Program-made: the position numbers and the translations under genes
From: Gnetum montanum
Taxonomy: Eukaryota > Streptophyta > Gnetopsida > Gnetales > Gnetaceae
NCBI GenBank assembly: GCA_015680685.1
Contig: MNCI01034224.1
Span: 800,244-864,243, forward strand
DNA: 64,000 nt
Direction of reading: 5' to 3'
Notes under the pieces: generated by a model
What the model was told of the DNA's origin: nothing
Seen by the model: the letters and a program-made list of their open reading frames with translations, nothing else
Databases searched by the model: none
Part shown: one piece after another, positions 23,929-33,904 of the stretch
Position numbering within the stretch: position 1 is the stretch's first letter
How the letters are laid out: each line of letters begins with the position of its first letter

Positions 23929-25900
23929 TTAAAATGGGGGATATCCCCCATAACTAAACGGTTGAGGATGGCAAGGATTAATAAATGGAAGATGAGGATC
24001 CTTGCATGTTGGAAGTATTGGAACTTGGTCATACTTACCCCATTGGGGTTCACACACTTGGTTAAAATAAGCATAGTGGCGTAATTTATACGATGTAGTT
24101 CCTAGATAACGAGTTGACCCACTATGATATTTGGGACCGTTAGATGGTATGCAAGGATTGGGATGATGCCTTCCATGGCTGTGTTCATTGGGCCATATTG
24201 TTATTGGACTGTGAGTTGGTGGCCCTGATGGAGTTACATGAGGTGTTGGGTTCAAAGATAAGGATGCATCACAGTGTGGGACCTGTGCTGAGTTGGAGGA
24301 TGCAGTGGCCTTAGAATTGTGTTGTTCCTTCTTACGGTCATGTTTAAAGAAGGGATGCTTTGGATGTCGAGGAGGCTTTTCACTGCTATTGGTAGTAGCA
24401 GCACAAGTAACGTTCATGGGTTGTTGTAGTGGTGCAAATACCTTAGGAATAATTGGTGGCAATGCAGAAGGAGGAAAAGGATGAGAATGTTGAAAATGAA
24501 GAGAAGTGTAGGATACACAAGGTGGTGGTTGTGTTGGAGGCATGGGCTAATAGTATTGAGGAGAATGGTACTGTGGTAAGATAGAGTGCGTTGGCCTAGT
24601 TGGGGAAATAGGATGTTGAAAAAGATAAGCGTTTGGGTTCAGATGATATGAAGGGTGTCTCTAGTTTAGGGGTGGTCTCCCCCACGACTGGGATTGTTGC
24701 CACTGTGATTGAACACAATATCTTTGCACGAACTCTAGATGTAACGTATTTTCCCAATGCTCATGTAAATGTAACAATATTGGGCATTGGCCCTTGGGGT
24801 GATTGTATAGGCATATGTTACATTCATACGTATGATTAGTAGTTGAGCTCTTATTTTCTTTATCCCTTCCTTTCGATTGTCTAATAATTTGTCCTACTTC
24901 TTGGGCTATCAAAACTCTATCTCCAATAATGCTAACAAATTCTCCACACTTTTGATACATCCATTCCAACATTTTATTGATCTTTTCCTTGACTTATTAT
25001 AATGATTGTTGTATTGGCAAAGATGGTTCTTTCTCCTTGTGATAAGTTGATTTCTCCTTTTTGTGATTATGGACCTTTGTTAAGTTAATATTTTGGTCTC
25101 ATTGATGTTTTTCAACACTCTCCCATCTAGCTAATTCTCCTTCTTCTTCTGCTACCCACTTAATAAGCTCTTGGACTTGATGGGTTTGTAGTTCATATAG
25201 TTGACCTTAGGCATACATTCCTAAGGTCTCCCTGGTTGCATCACAAAGCCCATAAATAATATGGCACATTAGCCTTTCCTTAGAAAACCCATGGCCTGGA
25301 TAGTTGTTTAACAATGCGTAATATCTTTCTAAGGCCATGTCCAAGGGCTCATGTTTTGCTTGTTTCCATCCTTGGATTTGTTTCCTCAAGGCTGACACTC
25401 TTGCGTATGTTTGATATTTTTTGTTAAAGACTTCTACCATTGTTGACCAACATTGTATTGAATTTGGTTTTAACGATCTATACCATACTTTTGCTTGGCC
25501 AACGAGTGTCATGGGAAAGAGCTTAAGTTTTTGCCAACCATTATCAATGTTATTCCATGTGCAAGCATCATAGAAGGCTTGTAAATGTTGATTTGGATCT
25601 AAGTCATAGCCTCCTAAAAAATTAGGGAAGTTGTTTAAATCGAGCCTAGGTAGACGGCTCTCTTTACGATGCCTATGTGAGATTTGAATAGACTCTTATA
25701 TTTGCGTTAAGCTTGTAGTGGCTAGTAGGGGTTCATCATCATTGGGTAAGTTATGCTTTCATGCATTGGGATGACGTTGCTTTCATTCATGTTTATAAGA
25801 AACCTCCACTTCAGGTTATGTACTCCAATCTTTATCGTCATATAGTTCGTTGGTTCTCCAATGAACTTCCTCACTAGGTGTGACATTATTTTCGTCTTGT
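23929..25900 (-). pseudogene. Element A gag gene
   Basis: The frame 25512-25207 encodes a retrotransposon gag core (MTLVGQAKVWYRSL, NKKYQTYARV, GWKQAKHEPLDMALERYY). It continues upstream (to about 25900) and downstream with breaks. A zinc knuckle CNICLYNHPKGQC lies in 24972-24661, with C-x2-C-x3-H-x4-C spacing. The C-terminal part (24543-23929) is a proline-, serine- and histidine-rich tail of about 200 residues. No protease motif such as DSG/DTG was found after it, unlike N1. Confidence 0.8.
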
Positions 25901-26034
25901 AGGAGAGGCATAGTTGTGAAATTTTTGTGTGAAATTTATGTGTGACTTTTTATAATTATTTCTTTCTAAAAGATATATCGTTAATTCCTTTATAGCGACC
26001 TTGTATGATATAACTAATCTAGATAACTAGCACC

Positions 26035-26053
26035 ATCCCCGAAAACGGCGCCA
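26035..26053 (-). other. Element A primer-binding site, tRNA-Asp type
   Basis: The minus strand reads TGGCGCCGTTTTCGGGGA one base after the LTR. It matches the tRNA-Asp primer site TGGCGCCGTTGCCGGGGA at 16 of 18 positions. Confidence 0.85.
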
Positions 26054-26054
26054 A

Positions 26055-26836
26055 TGATGAGTCGCGAGGTATCCCTACACTCAACCATACAAATATGAGC
26101 ATTACACACGTGATCCAATCAAACTCTGTAGATGGACTAGTTGTGGTATCTAAATAGTTAACCTTAGGTCGTAGTTCACTATCTTCCCACTTGGACTAGT
26201 ATTAGCTTTCTCACATATGGTTTAGTCCAGAGTGAGGTGTATGATGTGTATTCTAATCTAATGCTACTCCTGAAGGCAATGGAAAGTAATAGGAGAGAGA
26301 GGGTGAAGAATCTAGCTAGCCTAAGTGCAATGAGCATCCATTCCTTGATTATCCATACACATCTTGGACTTCGTGCATGACTACCACTGGTATTACCAAG
26401 CATAGATCCTAGGTACGCTACTGGGTTACCAAGTATTCACACTTAAATGCTTGTAATCAAGTCGTACTTATTCTGTGTTTTAACATGAGTTTAAGGATGA
26501 GAGAGATTAACTAGGAAAGCAGTAAATAATAATTAATTAAATGATTAAACTAAGTGAATGCTACAATGATGAAGTAATCTTTATCTTTATTGCCAATCAT
26601 GTGCATGTCCAAGTACATCACACTCGAATAAGGATGTCGTACAATTACAATCACCACACTGCAGACATACATCGGGAAATAATTCTAACTCTAAGAAGGA
26701 AAAACTGCAAGATTTTGGGTAAGGAACTAAGAACTAAATGCCTAAACTCATCTTTCTACCTCTTATTTATAGATGAGGAGACAGGCCGCGATATCACGTA
26801 CGCAATATCACAATCGCCCCAAATGACGACTCATCA
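26055..26836 (-). repeat. Element A 5' LTR
   Basis: 782 bp, partner of 18185-19013, with an internal deletion relative to it near 26290. It retains a GATATC palindrome at about 26789-26798 and the TATAAATAAGAGG box (about 26759-26772). Confidence 0.9.
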
Positions 26837-26867
26837 TTGGTTAAAATAAAAGTTTATATATTTCGTA

Positions 26868-27132
26868 TATGTTGATGAAGGAATACATTACATAATTATT
26901 ACAACAAACATTACAAAGCTATATAATAGGATTGAGCAAAAGGCAAAATACAATGATAAGTGTGAACTCAATATGTCTGATTCTTCAACTAAGCAAAATA
27001 AACTTCTTATGAAATTTTACTTTGGAGATGTTTAGCATCTGAAATCTTTCTATATCTTTGCACATAGAAAGGAGGATGAATCTTTAAAGAACCAATGGTC
27101 TTGACTCCAGATAATGCAACAAACATTAGAAC
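26868..27132 (-). pseudogene. Duplicated 3' fragment of a Pif1-type helicase
   Basis: This is a direct repeat of 27242-27499, about 374 bp away. On the minus strand it begins with FVALSGVKTIGSLKI, a form of the conserved helicase motif VI (VALSRV). Sequence similar to the other copy continues past the coding part. It contains stops. Confidence 0.7.
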
Positions 27133-27241
27133 CGTAAGTTCTCTTATGTAGTGGTTTTGTGAGCTATGAGTAGAATTTAATTATTTTTTTATTTTTTAAG
27201 TTATCATCACTATTTGCATTCTAAATAATATATACTGGTAA

Positions 27242-27835
27242 ACATAATGAAGAAATACATTGCACAATTATTGCAACAAACATTACAAAGCTGTATAATA
27301 GGATTGAGCAAAAGGTAAAATACAATGATAAGTGTGAACTCAATATGCCTAATTCTCCAACTGAGCAAAATGAACTTCTTATGCAATTCTACTTTGGAGA
27401 TGTTTAGCATCTAAAATCTTTTTGTATCTTTGCGCATGAAAAGGAGGATGAATCTTTAAAGAATCAATGGTCTTGACTCTAGATAACGCAACAAACGTTA
27501 ATAGTAGCCTTATCTAGTGTCATTCCTTGAGATTTTGAATAGTCATGATCCATGCCAATCGTAATGGTGACTAACGAGATTCTCCTTGGACCATAGGTAC
27601 AATTGGCACATGATGGGGATTACCATTATCAAAGGCATATCAAATGTAGGAGTCAAAATCAACAATAATGTATAATGGTAATAAAGGTGGCTATTTACCT
27701 TAAGAATACATAATATTGTAAATCATGCTAAGTGCACCATTAACCAATCCTACTTTAGGACAAAGGTTAATTGTAAGCATTACCCTTGCACCTTCACATA
27801 TAAGCAAAAATTGCATTACTTGTTGCAATAGATAG
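27242..27835 (-). pseudogene. Pif1-like helicase C-terminal remnant
   Basis: Minus-strand reading across two frameshifts and several stops gives the C-terminal signature of Pif1-family DNA helicases. The segments are GARVMLTINLCPKVGLVNGA, then PPLLPLYIIVDFD, then VPIVPMVQG, then PLRLAWIMTI, then MTLDKATINV and FVALSRVKTIDSLKI. Pif1-type helicases occur as cellular genes and inside Helitron transposons. No Helitron Rep domain or end structure is visible nearby, so the origin is open. A plausible ATG-led reading (MDPATISPNREG) lies upstream at 27931 but is not in frame with the helicase part. Confidence 0.75.
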
Positions 27836-28019
27836 TTTTTGCACTACTTGTTGTAGTAGATGGTTGTTGTTGTTGATCTTGAAGAGAGTGTTCTTCACCT
27901 TCTCTGTTGGGACTAATAGTAGCAGGATCCATGTTTCTAAAAATGCATTAATTCCAATATTTCACCTCTTAATCTTATAACATGATGCCTAAGTTCAATA
28001 TTTTTAAATACTGCATCAC

Positions 28020-28556
28020 ATCGTAACCATCATCACCTTAACTGTTGCCATGATTATAACTGTCACTATAACCATAATCGTCACCGTTTATAATAATAAT
28101 AAATATTCATTATTACTGTAGTTGTAATCATCACCATTTATAATAATGATAAATATTCAATATTACCCACCAATTATAATAATAAATATTCATTATTACC
28201 CATGTCAAGCCCTACATGTAAGGGAATATGAAGAGATGAATAGGGAGCCCAAGGATCAGGGGGCATCAATTGAATAGAGATTCAACTCCCCTGTAGTGAC
28301 TCTTTGGCTCCCTTGCATGTGGTGTGTGCATGTGAAAGAATACAAAGAGACAAATGGGAAGCTCAGGGGTTAGGGAACATTAATCGAGTAAAGATTCAAC
28401 TCCACTACACTGATTCTTTAGCCCCCATGCATGTGGCACATGTGCGTGAGGGAATACGAAGAGATCAAACTAAATTGGCACTGCAACATATCTTTGTAAT
28501 GCATATTCGTTCATGGAGATATAAAAAATCATGTTACAAATGCATAAATAATGTTA
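28020..28556. repeat. Simple repeats and a roughly 110-bp tandem repeat beside an assembly gap
   Basis: From 28060 to 28200 there are repeated 'ataataataaatattcattatta' type units. From about 28216 to 28475 a unit of roughly 110 bp occurs about two and a half times (landmarks: GCATGTG, GAATA.GAAGAGA, AGATTCAACTCC, GACTCTTTGGCTCCC). The array runs toward the run of unknown bases, which probably explains why the assembly failed here. Part of the unit reappears at 28884-28912. Confidence 0.75.
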
Positions 28557-28733
28557 NNNNNNNNNNNNNNNNNNNNNNNNNNNNNNNNNNNNNNNNNNNN
28601 NNNNNNNNNNNNNNNNNNNNNNNNNNNNNNNNNNNNNNNNNNNNNNNNNNNNNNNNNNNNNNNNNNNNNNNNNNNNNNNNNNNNNNNNNNNNNNNNNNNN
28701 NNNNNNNNNNNNNNNNNNNNNNNNNNNNNNNNN
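28557..28733. other. Assembly gap (177 unknown bases)
   Basis: A run of N. Any reading frame across it is meaningless. Both sides are AT-rich and near a tandem array. Confidence 1.
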
Positions 28734-30020
28734 TTAGCATTATCCATAAGATATATATAATGAAATGATTATAAATAACTGACTTTATTTATGATGAAGT
28801 ATTTATAATCATTTATGTTTATGATTATAAATATATCATTATATATAACTGAGATTATAAATAACCGAGATAAATATGATCATTGGCTCCCTTGCAGTGA
28901 CTCTTTGGCTAGGGGAGATTTGTAAATAATTGGTTATTTATGAATATGGCAAGACATTTGAGTTGGTGGAGAGCTCATCGCTATTTTCCTTAGCATTGGC
29001 TAGGATCATCACAGCATGATCTTGCCAAAGATCTTCCCGAGGTCTAGGCTGCTAGAGGTGCAAAAGTTCTCATTTTTAAAATTTACCAGGTTAACAACCA
29101 TAACATCCATTAGATTCCATCAATTAAAGAATATGTACATAAAGAAAAAGCCTCATACATGCAAGAAGGTAAGAAGAAATTATCAAATTTAAACTCTTTA
29201 AGTCCTCTCAATAAGCAGGAAAAATTGTTAAAATTATGACCAAAGCCAGGTCGACATCTCAAATTAGCTAATAATTTTCATGTGCTAGCAAAAATGCTAA
29301 TGCTTTTTCATTTTATTAAAATGCATATTGCAAACAAAAAAGCAGTTACAATTGTAACAACTAAACACATCTACTCCATGATAACTGTTGAATTTCAAAG
29401 CACAACCATAGAAATGATAAAACCTACACAAAATATACAAAGAGATAAAGAGAACATGAACTTATAAATGTTCCTTTACATTGAAAAAGATGTAGAAAAA
29501 TAAGATTACTCAAGATAGTAGTAGAAAAGTATAATTTCAAAATTCCCTACCACTCCAAAAAGCATTGAAAAAAGAATAGAACCAAACTTTGAAATGTTTT
29601 TGCATTGGGAATGCAAATGTATAGGAAAGCATGCTAAGTACTGATGACAGAAGACCTCGGCTTGAAGTGAAACTATGAAAATTGCACAAAATCATCAAAA
29701 TGTAATGTTCAACATGTTACAATTCACTATAAAAAATTAACAAAAATACACATAAAAAGGCTGGTAGAAAGTTTGTTTCTAGAAAGAGATTCCAATAACC
29801 AAAGGCTATTGTTGACACAAAAACTTTAGAAGACTCTTTCCTTTAAGCTGCAGCTTCAACTGTAGTCATTACTATCCTTACTCAAATGTCTCTAGCTCTA
29901 CCCCTTATCTTGCACTTGCCTGAAAAATTTTATGCTTAAAACATACATTCAAAAAAAGCTACTCAAGAAACATATTGGCCTAATTCATATATAAATTATA
30001 TAAAAAAAACCTAAATGAAG
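28734..30020. other. Gene-free region
   Basis: Palindromic AT-rich 'attataaata' units lie at 28750-28880. The rest shows no gene, no LTR and no clear repeat that I can support. Confidence 0.5.
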
Positions 30021-30029
30021 GGATTATTT

Positions 30030-30535
30030 AGCTATTATAACAAAAATTATATTATGATTCACACCTCTTCTACCTCTAGGGTCCAAGCTACCACAGGTGT
30101 AGAAGTTCATGTTTCCATCACCATTGAGGCTGGTGTTTCCAACATAGATGTGTGTGAGATTTAGATTTTCCAGTAGTAGTTCCCCCAGAATAGAGTGAGG
30201 TTCTGGCATACTCGCTGCCATCGGCAAGCACTGTGATGGCCAGGAAGTCACGGTCAAGGATGCTAGCAACGATGATCATGATCCAGGGCACGAGATTTGA
30301 GGTGATGTCAGTGCTATGTCTGAAGTTTTTGGTCAAGCAAGCAACAAAGATGTGGTAGTGGATTGCAATAGTGAAAGCGTCAATGGCGATGCTATTGGTG
30401 TAGTACTGCTACAAGTTTTCACCAAGCGAGAGCGAAAGCATGTCAATGCCATCAGACAGAGGGGCATTGCTATGTCCACAAGGATGTTAGAGCTAAAGCA
30501 GCCATAGTCATGGTCAAGGATGCTAGCAACGATGG
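30030..30535 (-). pseudogene. Duplicated subtilase fragment
   Basis: This is a second partial copy of the middle part of the subtilase pseudogene next to it. On the minus strand it encodes, across frameshifts, ILVDIAMPL..., then the segment around STDITSNLVPWIMIIVAS, then LDRDFLAITVLADGS and TSLYSGGTTTGKS. It runs further downstream than the first copy, to LNGDGNMNFYTCGSLDPRGR. The junction between the copies lies at the repeated phrase TGGTCAAGGATGCTAGCAAC (near 30511-30530). Confidence 0.75.
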
Positions 30536-31250
30536 TGTTTCCAACATAGATGTGTGTGAGATTTGGATTTTCCAGTAGTAGTTCCCCCAGAATAGAGTGA
30601 GGTTTTGGCATACTCACTGCCATCGGCAAGCACTGTGATGGCTAGGAAGTCATGGTCAAGGATGCTAGCAATGATGGTCATGATCTAGGGCACGATATTT
30701 GAGGTGATGTCAGTGCTATGTCTGAATTTTTTGGTCAAGCAAGAAACAAAGACATGGTAGTGGATTGCAACAGTGAAGGTGTCAATGGCGATGCTGTTGG
30801 TGTAGTAATGCTACGAGTTTTCACCAAGCGAGAGTGAAAGCATGTCAATGCCATCAAATAGAGTGGCATCCATGTCCACAAGGATGTTAGAGCTAAAGCA
30901 GCCATAGTCCCACCAGACCTTGTAGATGGTGATCAGTGCAAACCAATCCATGTCGCGAGTAGTGTTGTTCGCATATCTAAGCACGTTGATGTCAACCATG
31001 GCGTTGCCGGCAATTGTTGATGACATGTGCATGTTGTGGCCCTCGGTGTTGAGCAAGGATGCAGTAAGAGCCGACTGGCCTACTACCTTATTACTAACTT
31101 GGTTGAAGAAGCACATGCCGATGGGCTTGTTATTGCAGTTGAAGCATGAGCCACCATCATAGGTGCCTTTCTAGCACTCCAACAAAGCTCCAAAGCTAGT
31201 GTTATCGAAGCTAGTTTGGTTGGGCTAGGTGGCCTACAGCAGTAGTTGCA
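30536..31250 (-). pseudogene. Subtilisin-like serine protease (subtilase) pseudogene
   Basis: Minus-strand reading gives plant subtilase landmarks in order. First is FGALLECWKG with a SCFNCNNKPIG block. Then comes the catalytic histidine region, reading EGHNMHMSSTIAGNA where the family has GHGTHTSSTAAGN (His codon at 31036-31038). Next are ALITIYKVWWDYGCFSSNIL and FDGIDMLSLSLGENS. Plant subtilases are secreted proteases with an N-terminal inhibitor domain and a late catalytic serine. Neither the first catalytic Asp region nor the Ser region (GTSMA) is present, so this is a fragment. Stops and frameshifts confirm loss of function. Confidence 0.85.
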
Positions 31251-32280
31251 AACAAAGACAGAGATAGAATGGAAATGGAATTCCCATTCCCATTCTTCAT
31301 TTGGTTGCATTTTGATTTTTTATGTGTGTAGCAGGAATACGAAAAGCTATGGCTCTTTAGTTCACATTCTGTGCAATGGGAATACAAAAAGGTGTGGCTC
31401 TTTGATTCATGGTTTTTCCCATTTCATGGGATCTTACATGCTGCATGATGTGGAGGGAATTACTTGTAGGACGACAAATCCACTTCTCCCTCCCCCCCTA
31501 TCCTATGAGACAAGTTGGCCTCTCGGCCAAAAATATTTGAACCCTCAACATTTGCCACATAACACTTAACACCCAACTAAATGATACTCTTTCTTCATTA
31601 CAAAGGATCTCAATTTCCTTCAAGAGCACATGCAACTATAGGTCAACTAATTTAGCTATATATTTATGATACATATTTATTATTTTTCTAAGAGAATCTT
31701 TTAGATTTTTCAAATTAAAAAATCTCAAATTGATTCATTAAATTGATTTTCCAATGATAAAGTCCAAGTTACAAAGTAGTTAGCCCCTTGACAAAACATC
31801 TAGACCTAAGTAATAGTTCTTGTGAAAAAGTTGATCTCTTATCCTAATGTTATGATTATACTTATTTATTTACCATGGCAAAGTCTAGCAAACTAATGGT
31901 TGGCCTTTGAAAATAAAGCTCCTCATTAACTATTATGATGAGAGAGAAAAAAATGTGACCAAGAGAGCTTCCATTACTGATATAACGTTAAAATAATTTT
32001 ACTGCGACTGAGAAAGACTCTCTTGAATAGTGTTGTAGTTAACCTCTTGGCCAAAATTATTAAATCATAGAACAACCAACATTTTAGAAGCTCCTTTAGT
32101 TTATTTCCCTACTAGGGATGTAGAAGTTAAGAATATTTACCTACTACCGATATTTAGAGGAATGAATACTAAGGACCTAGTTACTTGAAGGACTTTGAGA
32201 TAACATTTGCAATGTTAACACCACATAGCTCCACATAGTAAGGATCCTACAAAGATGATTACATTTAAGTCAACCCTTAA
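31251..32280. other. Gene-free region with small repeats
   Basis: An imperfect palindrome (GAATGGAAATGGAATTCCC and beyond) lies at about 31266-31296. A unit of about 53 bp is duplicated at about 31332-31415 (landmark TGTGGCTCTTTGATTCA versus CTATGGCTCTTTAGTTCA). The block at about 31660-31860 resembles 54235-54450 and, more weakly, 59310-59400 (shared 'gagaatctttt'), so it belongs to a dispersed repeat I cannot name. Confidence 0.5.
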
Positions 32281-32289
32281 AGATAAGGT

Positions 32290-32640
32290 AAATTTTTTGT
32301 TATAAATTATTAGAACTCCCATAACTTCATGGCAAGAGTTTAAAAACTCATTTTTACAACAATTCTTATCAAAAGATAAGTTATACTCTTTACAAAAATA
32401 AGTAATGAATTTTCACAAAGTAAAAAATAAGATTATGAACAGGAAAGGATTCAAACCATGGATTCCTACCTCATCAACTCATCCAAATTTTTGTATTAGT
32501 ACTACCTTATTGCAAAGAGAACATAGATTTTTCTTGTGGGTGAACATTCTAAAATTCACACCTCAAGATAAATGGCAAATCTTATATTCCTTGATTAACC
32601 AAAAAAATGATGTCCTAATCCATATGTAGCCTATGGGCTA
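32290..32640 (+). pseudogene. Possible gag fragment
   Basis: The plus strand encodes TSWQEFKNSFLQQFLSKDKL, followed after a stop by a frame from 32405 to 32629. The 'SWQEFKNSFLQQF' pattern resembles the tail of the retrotransposon gag core (family type: TWEEFKEAFLKKF). There are no flanking LTRs or other domains in this orientation. It is the only plus-strand element coding remnant that I see in this part of the window. Confidence 0.4.
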
Positions 32641-32930
32641 GATTAAGGTGTTAAATAAAAAAGTACATAAATTGATGAAATTTTTTATGAGTGCTAAGTT
32701 TTCCTTGGCCTATGATCAGCTCTATTGTGATCTATGCAATAGTCAACAACACACTTTGGCTCCATAAGGGTAATAACCTAATTAACCTTAAAAGAGGTAA
32801 ACCTCATTATTAATGGTGTGATTCATTATGCAAGTGTCAATTAATATATTTTTTGTTAACTTGTTAAAAACCTATTATTAATATGGTTTTTCCATCATTT
32901 ATAGAGTAATGGTTTAAAACCATTGGTTGG

Positions 32931-33742
32931 TGATGAGTGGCGAGATACCCCTACACTCAACCATTCGAATATGAGCTTTACACACATGATCCGGTCGAAC
33001 TCCGTAGATGGACTAGTTGTGGCATCTCGATAGTTAGCCTTAGGTTGCAGTTCGTTGTCTTCCCACCTAGACTACTATTAGCTTTGTCATGTATGGTTTA
33101 GTCCAAAGTGAGGTGTATGATGTCTTTCTAACCTAATGTTACTCCTGAAGACAATGGAAAATAAGATTAACTAAGGTAGGAGGAAAAGGATAAGAGAATC
33201 TAATCTAGCCTAAGTGCGATGGGCATCCATTCCTTGATTATCCGTACACACCTTGGACTTTGTGCATGACTACCAATGGGATTACCAAGCGTAGATCCTA
33301 GGTACGCTACTAGGTTACCAAGTAGTCACACTTAAATGCTCATAATCAAGTCGTACTCATTCCGCGTTTTAACATGAGATAAGGGTGAGAAGATATTAAC
33401 TAGGAAAGCGATAAACAATAATTAAATAATTAATTAAACTAAGTGAACGTAGCAATGATGAAGTAATCTCAATCTTTATTGCTGGTCATGTACCTGTCCA
33501 AGTATGTCACACTCGAATAAGGATGTCGTACAATTACATTCACCACACTGCGAGCATACACTGGAAAATATTCTATCTCTGGAGCAATAAAACTGCCAGA
33601 GTTTCACTAAGGGATTAAATCTAGGTTGCGAAATAAGGGAGAGCCACCTCTTATTTATAGAATTGGCGATGGGCTGAGATATCGCGACTTAGCTACAATA
33701 TCACATACACGATATCGTGGTCGCCCAAAACGCAACTCATCA
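32931..33742 (-). repeat. Element B 3' LTR
   Basis: 812 bp, partner of 53324-54075, with TGATGAG...CTCATCA ends. GATATC cores lie at about 33678-33683 and 33711-33716, with a diverged unit between them. The TATA box (TATAAATAAGAGG on the minus strand) is at about 33648-33660. Confidence 0.9.
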
Positions 33743-33904
33743 TACCCTCACGACTGAATGAAAACTCCTCCTCAAGTTACAGTTATTACACAATGGATAG
33801 GTATGGGATTATTGGATGGTGAAAATGGGACTATGTCGTGGTGTGAAATGAAAAAAAATAAAGACACAACACCAATGTTCTACATCTACAAAAATGGATG
33901 GAAC

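Larger units (their letters stand above)
18185..26836 (-). mobile_element. A: non-autonomous Gypsy-type LTR element with gag and a second gene
   Basis: This 8.65-kb element has LTRs 18185-19013 and 26055-26836, both TGATGAG...CATCA. The flanks (gtNgt on the left, ttggt on the right) are compatible with a 5-bp target duplication, but one base is unknown. In minus order it holds a tRNA-Asp-type primer site, a gag gene (about 25900-23929), a spacer, an internal promoter-like segment (about 22556-22464), a second gene (21974-19181) and a polypurine tract. No polymerase domains are seen, so it would need enzymes from another element. Confidence 0.85.

Noticed and set aside
28304-28768. Open frames running across the run of unknown bases
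   Set aside because: They exist only because N's cannot produce stop codons.
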